From NCBI RefSeq assembly GCF_037095735.1, contig NZ_JBAWKD010000001.1, positions 124,001 through 188,000 on the forward strand: a DNA stretch of 64,000 bases. The letters run 5' to 3'. Shown in pieces: positions 18,001 through 26,541 of the stretch. This DNA comes from Frigidibacter sp037095735. GTDB taxonomy: Bacteria > Pseudomonadota > Alphaproteobacteria > Rhodobacterales > Rhodobacteraceae. How positions within the stretch are numbered: the stretch's first letter is position 1; each line of letters starts with the position of its first letter. Under the pieces are notes generated by a model that made no database searches, was not told the origin of the DNA, and saw only the letters and a program-made list of their open reading frames with translations. The position numbers and the translations under genes are program-made.

Positions 18001-20543
18001 GCCCCGCGGTCGAGCGCGCCCTCGAAGAGCGGCTTCACCCCGATCACCGGGTGGTCGGGCAGGACCGCGCGGGTCAGGCGCCGCTCGACCGGACGGGCCG
18101 AGCCCTCGGACAGCCGCACCGCGACCCGCGCCGTCAGCGGCCCGGCGATGGCGCCGGTCTCGGGGAAGACCAGCCGGACGGTGGCCCGGCCCGCCGCATC
18201 GGTCTCGGCATCGCCCGCAAGGCTTTCGTACCAGGACTGCGGCTCGGCGTCGTGACGGCCGAAGCGATAGCCTGGCCAGGCCTCAAGCGTGGTTGCCGGC
18301 GCCAGCCGCAGGTCGCCCTCGATCCTGAGGCCCGCGCCCGGCGCGCCGTAGAGATAGCGCGCGTCGACCGCGACCTCGGGCGAAGCGCCCAAGGCCAGCG
18401 GCGCCTCGGACAGGCCAAGGTCGAAATCGATCCGCTCGGGCAGGAAATCCTCGACCAGCAGCCGCGCGACGGCCAAGGGGGCGGCCTTGGGATCGGTCCG
18501 CGCCTCCAGCACCCAGGTCCCGCGCGGCGCATCGGCGGGCAGCGCCATGTCCAACAGGTGCCCGCCCGCCCCCGCCTCGGGCGCGAGCTGCGCAAGATGC
18601 TCGACGCCATCGGGGCGCATCAGCCGCAGCGTCACCGGCACGCCCGGCAGCGCCTCGGCCCGCGGGTCGCGCGCCAGCGCCGTGGCATGGATCACCTCGC
18701 CCGGGCGGTAGGCGCCGCGGTCCGTCGCGAGGAAGACGTCGATCGGCCCCGGCGCCTCGCGCCCCTCGACGCCGCGGTCCGACAGGTCGAATTCGGGATC
18801 GGTCAGCGGCAGGAAGGTGCTGTCCTCCCCCATCCGCGCGGTGACCAGCGCGGGGGCGGCATTGCCGGTGCCCGCGGTCAGCCCGGGCCCGAAATCGGCG
18901 CGGCCCTCGGCATCGGTCACCGCGCTGGCCAGCACCGCGTTCGCGCGGCTGACCAGCGCCACCTCGACCCCCGCCAAGGCCCGCGCAGAGCCCAGCGCGC
19001 GGGCGAAGACATGCAGCCCGTCGGTGCCCCCCACCGTCGCCAGCCCGATGTCGGAGACGACGAACCATTGCAGCGCCGGCGGATGGTCATAGGGATCGAG
19101 CCCCGGCACCGCGGCGGACAGCAGATAGATCCCCGGCCCCTGCCCCTTCAGCGGCTCATCGAGCGGCAGACGCACCGTGACCTCGCGGTTGACCGTGTCC
19201 GGCCCGCCCGCGGGCGGCTCGAGCGTGCCGGACCAGACCGGCTCGGCCAGCGCCTCGACCAGCTGGCGGCCCTGCCATTCGGCAAGCGGCCGGCCGAAAC
19301 TGTCCTCGCGCAGCGCCTGCACGAGATTGCGGTCCGCCACCTTCGACAGCGCGACGTCGAGCTTCGGCGCATTCACCGTCACCACCGGGATCCCGGCCCC
19401 CGGCGCGCGCGGCAGCACATAGGCGCGGCCCGGGAAGCTGGCCTGCGGGCTGCGGTCGCGCACATAGGCCGTCAGCGTCACGTCCTTCGCCGTCACCTCG
19501 CCCGAGGCCGCGGGCAGCCCCGCGCGGAAGGTGAAGCGGTAGTCGCGGCCATGTTCGATCCCGGTCACGCAAAGCCGGCTGCCCGAGGCCGAGATCGCCA
19601 ACCCCTGCACCTCGCTGCGCAGGAAGGGCGCGTAATCGGTGGCCCCGCCCGCCAGCTCTTCCGAGAAATCGGCACAGATCGTCGGCCGCGCCGCATCCGC
19701 CGTCACCTCGTGACCGGTGACGCGGAAGCCGTGTTTCTCGACCGTCTCGTCCAGAAGGGCTGTCAGATCGCCGCGCCCCGGCGCCTCGGCCACGGCGGCC
19801 CGCAGCACCGCGATCGCTTCGCGCCCGCGGTCGAGCCGGACCAGCGCCCGGCCGGTCAGCATCAGCGCCTCGACCGCGACCGGCCCGTCCCCGGCCCGCA
19901 GCCGCGCGTTGATCGCCGCCGACAGGGCCCGTTCCGCCTGCGCGCGCAACGCGTCCTCGTCCCCCGGCAGCGCCAGCAGCATCCCGGCATAGGCGGCCCA
20001 GTCCGCCGCCAGATCGCCCAGCGCCACGCCCGCGGCCTGCGCCTGCACGGCCGAGGGCGCATTGCCCACGCCCTGCCAGCGCCGCGCCTCGGCCAGCCAA
20101 TCCTCGACCGGGCGCGCGCCCGGCGCGGCCTCGGTCCCGATCGCGACCGCCTGCGCCAGCGCCGCCGCGAAATCCTCGGCCCGCAGCCCGGCCAGCGCGC
20201 CCGCCCGCGCCCGCGCCGCCGCATTACCGACACGCGCCACCAGCACATGGCCCGACAGCGCGCCCGCATAGGGCCGGGTCTCGGCCACACCGCTTTTCGG
20301 GAAGCACGACCCCGCCCGCGCGTTGTAGGTCAGCGCCTTGCAGGCCTCGTCGGCCAGACAGGCCGCCCGGCAGCCCTCGAACGAGGTATCAAGGATCGTG
20401 CGCAGGTCCGCGCCGTAGAAATCCAGATCCGGGCTCACCACCAGCCGCCGCTCGGGCACCAGCGGCCCCGCCGGCACCTCGGCCCGCGCCAGCCCCGCCA
20501 CGGCGAGCGTCACCGCCAGCGCCACGCCCCAGATCCGTCCCAT
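15090..20543 (-). CDS. Bacterial alpha-2-macroglobulin-family protein with N-terminal PAN/apple domain
   Basis: An 1817-residue secreted protein, probably periplasmic, of the family thought to trap foreign proteases when the outer membrane is breached. It has a signal peptide (residues 1-22, cleavage near ARA-EV; no lipobox). Residues about 35-110 hold six cysteines or fewer in a PAN/apple pattern (GCRAACLADEACKALTYN). MG-type beta-sandwich domains follow, with Asp/Gly-rich DRGAYRPGE and DRAAYRPGDT linkers, then the thioester site C1375 in YPYGCTEQ, which keeps the Cys-x-Glu-Gln needed for an internal thioester. A complement-like alpha-toroid and a receptor-binding-like domain complete it. 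It overlaps pbpC by 4 bases, which would allow repair of peptidoglycan at the site of protease action, as proposed for other species. Confidence 0.95.
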   Translation of the reverse strand: MGRIWGVALAVTLAVAGLARAEVPAGPLVPERRLVVSPDLDFYGADLRTILDTSFEGCRAACLADEACKALTYNARAGSCFPKSGVAETRPYAGALSGHVLVARVGNAAARARAGALAGLRAEDFAAALAQAVAIGTEAAPGARPVEDWLAEARRWQGVGNAPSAVQAQAAGVALGDLAADWAAYAGMLLALPGDEDALRAQAERALSAAINARLRAGDGPVAVEALMLTGRALVRLDRGREAIAVLRAAVAEAPGRGDLTALLDETVEKHGFRVTGHEVTADAARPTICADFSEELAGGATDYAPFLRSEVQGLAISASGSRLCVTGIEHGRDYRFTFRAGLPAASGEVTAKDVTLTAYVRDRSPQASFPGRAYVLPRAPGAGIPVVTVNAPKLDVALSKVADRNLVQALREDSFGRPLAEWQGRQLVEALAEPVWSGTLEPPAGGPDTVNREVTVRLPLDEPLKGQGPGIYLLSAAVPGLDPYDHPPALQWFVVSDIGLATVGGTDGLHVFARALGSARALAGVEVALVSRANAVLASAVTDAEGRADFGPGLTAGTGNAAPALVTARMGEDSTFLPLTDPEFDLSDRGVEGREAPGPIDVFLATDRGAYRPGEVIHATALARDPRAEALPGVPVTLRLMRPDGVEHLAQLAPEAGAGGHLLDMALPADAPRGTWVLEARTDPKAAPLAVARLLVEDFLPERIDFDLGLSEAPLALGASPEVAVDARYLYGAPGAGLRIEGDLRLAPATTLEAWPGYRFGRHDAEPQSWYESLAGDAETDAAGRATVRLVFPETGAIAGPLTARVAVRLSEGSARPVERRLTRAVLPDHPVIGVKPLFEGALDRGAEARFDVLALGPDAQPVALDVRWRLNRVETDWQWYVLYGEWQWEPVTTRTEIDAGVLTLDPAAPGRIALPTDWGEYELVVTGPGGATTSTGFPSGWYAAGAGTDTPDRLTVALDRAAYRPGDTALLRIEAATAGTALVNVVSDRLIDSRAVAVTAGAQEIALPVTDAWGAGAYVAATLVRPLDQTQAEQAPVRALGLAHAAVDPGAHRLTASLQAPAEADPRGPLEVALKVEGIAPGETATAVIAAVDEGILNLTGFKAPDPGAHYFGQRRLGVALRDLYGRLIDGQAGRPGMVRSGGDGAAAMGLQGPPPTEDLLAFVSGPVTVGPDGLARARFDLPAFNGSVRLMAIAWSQTGVGQAQAQVLVRDPVVVTASLPRFLAPGDAARLRLDIAHAKGPAGEMALEVTGQGVTLGAAPATVTLAEGGRQAVTVPLTAGPAAGDGEIRVALTPPGGARLEQVLRLPVRVLDPEVARQTRVSLAPGQGFTVTADAFAGLVPGTGRMTLAAGPVARFDAAGLLHRLDTYPYGCTEQVTSKALPLLYLSSVAGAMGAKGAGDLDARIAGAIGKVLLNQSAGGSFGLWRPDAGDLWLDAYVTDFLSRARATGHAVPETAFRAALDNLRSQLSYAPEFDADGGPWAYALMVLAREGAAAIGDVRYYADQKPAAFDTPIAAAQLGAALAMVGEQARADAMFARAVAMARGAAPEGQVWRADYGTPLRDAAAVLALATEAGSTAGADPGLATRVAQGLGDATAVSTQEAAWSLLATQALIAGSAAPRLTLAGAPVAGPFLRAYDDLPAPMTLTNAGDRPTDLTLTTFGTPAEPEPEGGRGWRIARSYYTLDGDPAEIGALKQGDRLVAVLDITPLEGGAARLMIDDPLPAGIEIDNPALIRGGDIAALDWLETAEPASAEFRAERFRAAVDAQDGAAFRLAYILRAVTPGRFHQPAASLEDMYRPEFRARTATGEVTIAE

Positions 20544-20694
20544 CGCCGATCCTCCCTGATCAACCGAAGGCTGTCAGACCCCCCCGGCCTTGGCAATGAG
20601 TCGCCCCCCTTGGACGCCGCGCTTTAAGCCCGCCTTTACCGGGACTCGGCCAGCCTCCGGGGCGCAGGCGGGGGGCAGGCAGACAGGCGGTAGG

Positions 20695-22947
20695 ATGGGG
20701 CTCGACCCGACGGTTCTTCTGGAACGGCTGGCCAAGGAACGGCGCGCACGGCTGGCGGCAGAGCGGCTGCTGGACCAGAAGCAGCGCGAGCTGACCGAGG
20801 CGAACCAGCGCCTGTCCCAGCATGCGCGGTCACTGTCCGACCAGATCGTCGAACAGCGCCACGGGCTGGAACGTGCCCGGTCAGAGGCCGCGACGCTGAA
20901 ATCCCAGACCACCCGCGCGCTCGAGGATCTGGAACAGGCGACCTCGCTGGCCCGCATCGCCCAGACCCGGCTCTGGGACGCGCTGGAAACCGTGAAGGAC
21001 GGCTTCGCGGTCTTCGATTCCGACCTGCGGCTGGTGGTGGCGAACCGGGCGTGGCTGTCGTTCTTCGAGGGCCGCATCGCGATCACCCAGGGCGTCAGCT
21101 ACGACGCGGTGCTGCGCATCGTCGCCGAACGCGGGCTGCTGGACCTCGAGGGCCGCGATCCGCTCGACTGGCATCACGAGATGACGGCGCGGATCCGCCG
21201 CGACCGGATCGAGCCCTTCACGATCCGTCTCGCCGATGGCCGCAGCCTGCGCCTGATCGACCGCTGGGGGGCGGATGGCGACCTCGTGGGCCTCGTGCAG
21301 GACATCACCGACACGATCCGGCGCGAGGCCGAGCTGCAAGAGGCGCGCATCAAGGCCGAGGCCGCGAACCGCGCCAAATCCGCCTTCCTCGCCAACATGA
21401 GCCACGAGATCCGCACGCCGATGAACGGCGTCGTCGGCATGGCGGAACTCCTGTGCGAAACCGCCCTGACCGAGGATCAGCGGCTTTACGCGGACACCAT
21501 CCGCTCGTCGGGCGAGGCGCTTTTGCAGATCATCAACGACGTGCTCGACTATTCGAAGATCGAGGCCGAGCGGATGCGGCTTTATCCCGAACCCTTCGAC
21601 CTCGAGCGCTGCCTGCACGAGGTGATGATGCTGCTCGAACCCTCGGCGCGCGAGAAGGGGGTGAAGCTGGTCGTCGATTACGACCTGTTCCTGCCCACCC
21701 GCTTCATCGCCGACCCGGGGCGGATGCGGCAGATCCTGACCAACCTCGTCGGCAACGCGGTGAAGTTCACGCAGGAAGGCCATGTCATGGCCCGTGTCGT
21801 CGGGCTGGAGCGCGCCGACGGGCGCTGCGACCTGCATGTCACGGTCGAGGACACCGGGATCGGCATCGCGGCCGAGAATCTCGACAAGGTCTTCGGCGAG
21901 TTCAATCAGGTCGAGGCCGCGCAGAACCGCAAGTTCGAGGGCACCGGGCTCGGCCTCGCGATCACCCGCCAGCTGGTGACGATGATGGAGGGTACGGTCT
22001 GGGTCGACAGCACGCTCGGCCGCGGCTCATGCTTCGGCTTCCGCGTGCCCCTGCCGGTGGCCGAGGCGCGCGAGGCCGAGGGGCCCTCGGCCGATCCGAT
22101 CCGGATGAACTGCGCGCTGGTCGTCGACGACACGCTGATCAACCGCATGATCCTCGAACGCCAGCTGGCCGCCTACGGGATCGAGGTGACGCTCTGCGGC
22201 TCGGCCGAAGAGGCGCTGGCGGTGGTCGACCGCGGCCTGTCCTTCGACCTCGTGCTGACCGATCACGACATGCCGGGGATGGACGGGCTCGAATTCGCGG
22301 AAAAGCTGCGGGAAAAGGGGATCGAGGTGCCAGTGCTGCTGGTCTCCTCCGACCCCGCCGATGCCGATCAGGCGGCCACCGGGCAGGTGGCCGCGGTCCT
22401 GCAGAAGCCGATCCTGCGCTCGGACCTGATGAAGACGCTTCAGGCGATCTCGGGCGCGCCCGCCGCGCGGCCCGAGGAACCGCCCCCCGCCCCGCCGCCC
22501 CCCCCGCCCGAGGCCGCGCCCGGCCGCGCGATGCGCGTGCTCGCGGCCGAGGACAACCGCACCAATCAGCTCGTTTTCCGCAAGATGGTCAAGGACCTCG
22601 ACATCGACCTAGACTTCGCGGGCAACGGCCGCGAGGCGGTCGAGAAATGGCGCAGCTGGCAGCCCGACCTGATCTTCATGGACATCTCGATGCCCGAGAT
22701 GGACGGCAAGGAAGCGACCCGCGCGATCCGCACCGCCGAGCGCGCCTTGGGCAGCCATGTCCCGGTGGTGGCGCTGACCGCCCATGCGATGGAGGGCGAT
22801 GCCGAGGAATTCCTGGCCGCGGGGCTCGACCATTACCTGACCAAACCCCTGAAGAAGAACGCGATCGTCGAGCGGATCACCTCGCATTGCCCGCCCGGAG
22901 CCCGCCCGCCGCTGGCCGGTCAGCCACTCGACCTCGCGGGCGAATAG
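20695..22947 (+). CDS. Hybrid sensor histidine kinase with two receiver domains
   Basis: 750 residues, no membrane span, so cytoplasmic. Order: N-terminal coiled coil (about 10-95; LDQKQRELTEANQRLSQ), PAS-like domain (about 95-215), HisKA with the phospho-accepting H237 in MSHEIRTPMNG, HATPase with DTGIGIAAENLDKVF and GTGLGLAI, then two receivers with phosphorylatable D523 (LTDHDMPGMDG) and D663 (FMDISMPEMDG) joined by a Pro-rich linker. Both receivers keep the DD/ED pocket and the conserved lysine (LQKP and LTKP). The HK-REC-REC form resembles LuxQ/BarA-like phosphorelays without the Hpt, which must be elsewhere. The start at 20695 is the shortest that keeps the coiled coil; an upstream in-frame start would add 35 unlikely residues. 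Confidence 0.95.
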   Translation: MGLDPTVLLERLAKERRARLAAERLLDQKQRELTEANQRLSQHARSLSDQIVEQRHGLERARSEAATLKSQTTRALEDLEQATSLARIAQTRLWDALETVKDGFAVFDSDLRLVVANRAWLSFFEGRIAITQGVSYDAVLRIVAERGLLDLEGRDPLDWHHEMTARIRRDRIEPFTIRLADGRSLRLIDRWGADGDLVGLVQDITDTIRREAELQEARIKAEAANRAKSAFLANMSHEIRTPMNGVVGMAELLCETALTEDQRLYADTIRSSGEALLQIINDVLDYSKIEAERMRLYPEPFDLERCLHEVMMLLEPSAREKGVKLVVDYDLFLPTRFIADPGRMRQILTNLVGNAVKFTQEGHVMARVVGLERADGRCDLHVTVEDTGIGIAAENLDKVFGEFNQVEAAQNRKFEGTGLGLAITRQLVTMMEGTVWVDSTLGRGSCFGFRVPLPVAEAREAEGPSADPIRMNCALVVDDTLINRMILERQLAAYGIEVTLCGSAEEALAVVDRGLSFDLVLTDHDMPGMDGLEFAEKLREKGIEVPVLLVSSDPADADQAATGQVAAVLQKPILRSDLMKTLQAISGAPAARPEEPPPAPPPPPPEAAPGRAMRVLAAEDNRTNQLVFRKMVKDLDIDLDFAGNGREAVEKWRSWQPDLIFMDISMPEMDGKEATRAIRTAERALGSHVPVVALTAHAMEGDAEEFLAAGLDHYLTKPLKKNAIVERITSHCPPGARPPLAGQPLDLAGE

Positions 22948-23349
22948 ACGCCCGCCCCCGTTAGTCCTCAGGGTGAATTATTCCTTGGTCGCAGATCGCG
23001 ACCAGTACCTGATCAAACATCTGAGAAAGCATAGAACAATCGAGCCGATCAGCTCCTATTGCCCGCCCGCGGCTGGCCCGGCAGACGCTGGGCCTTGCGG
23101 AGACGCCGCGCGCGCGCGCCCTGCGCCGATACCACGGTGTCATCGCCCGGGCCCGCCGCACTGGCGTCTGACGCCCCCGGCATACGGACACACGGCCTCT
23201 TGCGCGCTTCGCCCGGGCCGGCAGGCCTTGGCGCGGACCGACAGAACCCGGCACGCCCCGGTGCGCCGTAGGCATGATCACGTCCCGCGCAGACCACGCT
23301 CCCCGCGCACGCCCCCCCCGCCGAGGTCGGCCAGATGCGCCGCCCGCCC
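22948..23349. other. 402-base stretch with no intact gene
   Basis: Contains the receiver-domain remnant and a locally AT-richer block (about 22965-23060) unlike the rest of the window. The remaining 270 bases up to the recQ stop are GC-rich without recognisable coding or structured sequence. Confidence 0.6.
22976..23080 (+). pseudogene. Remnant of a receiver-domain C-terminus, similar to the end of the upstream kinase
   Basis: Immediately after the hybrid kinase stop, frame 2 of the intergenic DNA encodes 35 residues (around DQYLIKHLRKH and SYCPPAAGP) that align without gaps to the kinase's own last receiver end (DHYLTKPLKKN and SHCPPGARP, codons at 22804-22908): 16 of 35 identical by eye, with the DNA also clearly similar. 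The conserved TKP lysine is kept but Pro has become His. It has no start, and the frame runs on into unrelated sequence. It is a decayed tandem copy of the kinase 3' end or the relic of a paralogous kinase. Confidence 0.6.
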
Positions 23350-25425
23350 TCAGTCCGCCTCGGTCAGCACCGCAAGAAACGCCGCCCCGTAGCGTTCGGC
23401 CCGCGCCTCGCCGAGGATCCGCGCCACCGCGGCCTCGGTCGCCGGCCGCCGCTCGGCCAGTTGCCGCAACAGCGCCGGCGGGCAGCTCAGCGGCTTGCCC
23501 GTCCCGTCCTCGCCCCGCGCCAGCTCGACCGCCACCTCGGCCAGCCGGTCATAGAGCGGCGCCGCCCCGCTGCCCGCCAGCCGCATCCGCGCCGGATGCG
23601 GCCGCTCGGCCCCGCCGCCGGTGATCACCTCGAGGAAGGCCGCCCCGTAGCTGTCGAGCTTCTTGGCCCCCACCCCGGTGATCCCCGCCATCTGGTCCAG
23701 CGTCGCGGGCCGCCGCTCAGCCATCTCGATCAGCGTGCGGTCGGCGAAGACGACATAGGCCGGCACGCCCTGCGCCTCGGCCAGCGCGCGCCGCTTGGCC
23801 TTCAGCGCCGACAGCAACGGCGCATCCGTCTCGGCCACCAGCGCCTTCACCACGGTCCGCCCCGCGCCAGAGCGCACCGGCAGGTCGCGGCGGAACACCA
23901 CCTTCTCTTCCCCCTTCAGCACGGGGCGCGCGCGGTCGGTCATCCGCAAGGCGCCGTGGCGGGCGGGATCGGGGCGCAACAGGTCGAGCCCCATCATCTG
24001 CCGGAAGATTCCCTGCCACTCGCCCTTCGACAGGTCGCGCCCGACGCCGAAGGTCGGCAGCTGGTCGTGGCGGCGCTCGCGCACCTTGTCGGTCTCGGCG
24101 CCGATCAGGATGTCGATCAGATGGCCCGAGCCAAACCACTCGTCGGTCCTGAGGCAGGCCGACAGCGCCTTGCGCGCGGCCTCGGTCCCATCGAAGACCC
24201 GGGGCGGGCGGTCGCAGGTGTCGCAATTGCCGCAGGGCTCCGCCACCTCGCCGAAATAGCCCAGCAGCTTCTGGCGGCGGCAGCCCGTCGCCTCGGCCAG
24301 CCCCAGCAGCGCGTTCAGCCGCCAGTGGTCGGCCTCCTTGCGCTCGCCGGGCGCGATGCCCTCGTCGATCTGCTGGCGGCGATAGCGGATGTCGTCGGGC
24401 CCATAAAGGCACAGCGTCTCGGCCGGCGCCCCGTCGCGGCCGGCGCGGCCGATCTCCTGGTAATAGGCCTCGATCGATTTCGACAGGTCGGCATGCGCGA
24501 CCCAGCGGATGTCGGGCTTGTCGATGCCCATCCCGAAGGCGACCGTCGCGACGACGATCAGCCCGTCCTCTCGCTGGAACCGGGTCTCGACCGCGCGGCG
24601 GTCGTCGGGATCCATGCCGCCGTGATAGAAGCAGGCGGGATGGCCGGCCTCGGACAGCGCCTGCGACAGCACCTCGGTCTTGGCGCGGGTGCCGCAATAG
24701 ACGATGCCGGACTGCCCCGGCCGCGCCGCCGCGAAGTCGAGGATCTGCCGCCGCGGCCCGTCCTTGGCGGCGAAGGCGATGTGGATGTTCGGCCGGTCGA
24801 AACCGCGCAGGAAGCGCGCCGGTGCCGCCCCGTCGAACAGCCGGCGCACGATCTCGTCCTGGGTCTCGCCATCCGCCGTCGCGGTGAAGGCCGCCAGCGG
24901 CACGTCCAGCGTGCGGCGCAATTCGCCGATGCGCAGGTAGTCGGGGCGGAAGTCATGGCCCCACTGGCTGACGCAATGCGCCTCGTCCACCGCGATCGCC
25001 GCGACCCCGATCCGGCGCAGCAAGGGCAGCGTCGCGGCAGAGGCCAGCCGCTCGGGCGCCAGGTACAGAAGCTTCAGCCTCCCTTCGTCCAGCGCCGCGA
25101 AGACCTCTTCGGTCTCTTCCTCGGTGTTGCCCGAGGTCAGCGCGCCGGCCTCGACCCCCACCGCCTTCAGGGCCCGCACCTGGTCGCGCATCAGCGCGAT
25201 CAGCGGCGAGATCACCAGCGTGACGCCGTCCCGGCAGATCGCGGGCAGCTGGTAGCACAGCGACTTGCCGCCGCCCGTGGGCATGATCGCCAGCGTGTCG
25301 CGCCCCGCAAGGACCGCGCGCACGATCTCTTCCTGCCCGGGCCGGAAGCCCGGGAAGCCGAAGACCCGGTGCAGCGTCGGGCCGAGGGCCTCCACGCCCG
25401 CAAGGGTCTCTGCCGCCCCGCTCAC
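23350..25425 (-). CDS. recQ: ATP-dependent DNA helicase RecQ
   Basis: A 3'-5' helicase for recombination and replication-fork repair. The 691 residues contain the RecQ Q-motif (FGFPGFRPGQEEIV), Walker A PTGGGKS with K54, the DEAH box in VDEAHCVSQWGHDFRPDY, motif VI QEIGRAGRDG, the RecQ-Ct zinc-binding cysteines (CGNCDTC near 375) and winged helix, then one or two HRDC-like regions near 520-690 (the first includes LAEAQGVPAYVVFADRTL). This is full length with normal order. It directly follows the yggT-family gene on the same strand (4 bases), so they are probably co-transcribed. Confidence 0.97.
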   Translation of the reverse strand: MSGAAETLAGVEALGPTLHRVFGFPGFRPGQEEIVRAVLAGRDTLAIMPTGGGKSLCYQLPAICRDGVTLVISPLIALMRDQVRALKAVGVEAGALTSGNTEEETEEVFAALDEGRLKLLYLAPERLASAATLPLLRRIGVAAIAVDEAHCVSQWGHDFRPDYLRIGELRRTLDVPLAAFTATADGETQDEIVRRLFDGAAPARFLRGFDRPNIHIAFAAKDGPRRQILDFAAARPGQSGIVYCGTRAKTEVLSQALSEAGHPACFYHGGMDPDDRRAVETRFQREDGLIVVATVAFGMGIDKPDIRWVAHADLSKSIEAYYQEIGRAGRDGAPAETLCLYGPDDIRYRRQQIDEGIAPGERKEADHWRLNALLGLAEATGCRRQKLLGYFGEVAEPCGNCDTCDRPPRVFDGTEAARKALSACLRTDEWFGSGHLIDILIGAETDKVRERRHDQLPTFGVGRDLSKGEWQGIFRQMMGLDLLRPDPARHGALRMTDRARPVLKGEEKVVFRRDLPVRSGAGRTVVKALVAETDAPLLSALKAKRRALAEAQGVPAYVVFADRTLIEMAERRPATLDQMAGITGVGAKKLDSYGAAFLEVITGGGAERPHPARMRLAGSGAAPLYDRLAEVAVELARGEDGTGKPLSCPPALLRQLAERRPATEAAVARILGEARAERYGAAFLAVLTEAD

Positions 25426-25429
25426 GGGA

Positions 25430-25732
25430 TCAGGCGAAGCCGTAGAAGAAGCCCGCGTTGTTGCGAAGCGCCTGCTGCAGGATGATGATGATGATGAAGA
25501 CCACCAGCGGCGCCAGATCGAGCCCGCCGGTGTTGGGCAGGATCCGCCGGATCGGGCCGTACAGCGGCTCGAGCAGGTTGGTCAGCCCCTGCCAGATCTG
25601 GGCGACGATCGGCTGGCGCAGGTTCAGCACCTGGAAGTTGATCAGCCAGCTCATGATGATGTGGACGATCATGACGAACCAGATCACGTCGAGGATCAGC
25701 ATCAGGGCTTGGAACAGCGTAACCATCGTCAT
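25430..25732 (-). CDS. YggT-family integral membrane protein
   Basis: 100 residues with two long hydrophobic segments (about 5-27 and 70-90) flanking the LNLRQPIVAQIWQGLTNLLEPLYGPIRRILP motif that defines the YggT family. These are inner-membrane proteins implicated in osmotic tolerance or in cell-division/respiratory neighbourhoods; the mechanism is unknown. The start at 25732 or the next Met (MVTLFQ, 25726) would both fit. It is upstream of recQ in the same direction. Confidence 0.9.
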   Translation of the reverse strand: MTMVTLFQALMLILDVIWFVMIVHIIMSWLINFQVLNLRQPIVAQIWQGLTNLLEPLYGPIRRILPNTGGLDLAPLVVFIIIIILQQALRNNAGFFYGFA

Positions 25733-25851
25733 CTCCAGGGGGGCATCGCCGCCTTAGGTAAGGGCAAGCGCCGCGTGACGCAACAGCGCGCGGCCCGCGG
25801 CCTCTTGGCCCCGGCGCGGCGGCGCGGCAAGATGCCCGCGAAGGAGAGCCG

Positions 25852-26382
25852 ATGTACCCGTTCCTGCGCATCCAAATGGCCTGCGGCGCCGCCCGCCGCG
25901 CCCCGCCTCTGGCGATGACCGACACGCTCGTGACCCGGACCACGATCCTGCCCTGGGATCTCGACATCTGGAACGAGCTGAACAACGGCCGCACGCTGAC
26001 GCTCTTCGATCTCGGGCGGCTGCCGCTGCTGATCCGCACCGGGGTGCTGGCCGCCGCGCGGGCGCAGGGCTGGGGGCTGACCGTCGCCGGATCGTCAGTG
26101 CGCTACCGCCGGCGGGTGACGCTGTTCGACCGGCTCGAGATGCGCTCGCGGATCCTCGGCTGGGACCAGCGCTTCTTCTACATCGACCAGAGCCTGTGGC
26201 GGAAGGACGAGGCGACGAGCCATGTGCTGATCCGCAAGGCCGTCGCCGGCAAGCAGGGCATCGTCGCGCCGGCCGAGGTGCTGACCGCGATGGGCCGCCC
26301 CTACACCTCGCCGCCCCTGCCCGGCTGGGTCGCCGCCTGGATCGGCGCCGACCGCGAACGCCCCTGGCCACCCCAGACCTGA
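25852..26382 (+). CDS. Thioesterase-family (hotdog fold, 4-HBT/THEM6-like) protein
   Basis: 176 residues of a single hotdog domain: TTILPWDLDIWNELNNGRTLTLFDLGRL is the substrate-cleft segment, with an Asn/Asp in the place of the usual catalytic acidic residue, followed by the beta strands SSVRYRRRVTLFDRLEMRSRI and FYIDQSLWRK. It probably hydrolyses an acyl-CoA thioester; the substrate is unknown. AAGGAG lies 6 bases before the ATG at 25852. An in-frame ATG at 25915 (MTDTLV) would remove a poorly conserved 21-residue leader and could be the true start. Confidence 0.82.
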   Translation: MYPFLRIQMACGAARRAPPLAMTDTLVTRTTILPWDLDIWNELNNGRTLTLFDLGRLPLLIRTGVLAAARAQGWGLTVAGSSVRYRRRVTLFDRLEMRSRILGWDQRFFYIDQSLWRKDEATSHVLIRKAVAGKQGIVAPAEVLTAMGRPYTSPPLPGWVAAWIGADRERPWPPQT

Positions 26383-26428
26383 CCCCCAGACCAGACGCCG
26401 GGCAAAGGTGCCCAGGCGCGGGGGGCGC

Positions 26429-26455
26429 GGGGGGCGAGCTCGCCCCCCGACCCTG
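26429..26455 (+). terminator. Perfect GC palindrome after the thioesterase gene
   Basis: A 20-base self-complementary sequence (26429-26448, GGGGGGCGAG/CTCGCCCCCC) 46 bases past the stop, followed by GACCCTGTTT. Likely a bidirectional terminator or part of a dispersed GC hairpin family. Confidence 0.5.
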
Positions 26456-26541
26456 TTTGGGCCCCACTCTTGCGGTGACGGCGCAACTGCGGCGATATGC
26501 GATCACTTTGAAGCAGGTCCGCCCGGATGCAGGAGACCCCC

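Noticed and set aside
14880..20627. Open frame of about 1900 codons on the plus strand
   Set aside because: It lies antisense to the alpha-2-macroglobulin and pbpC genes, has unrecognisable low-complexity Arg/Gly/Ala sequence and is the expected shadow of GC-rich coding DNA.
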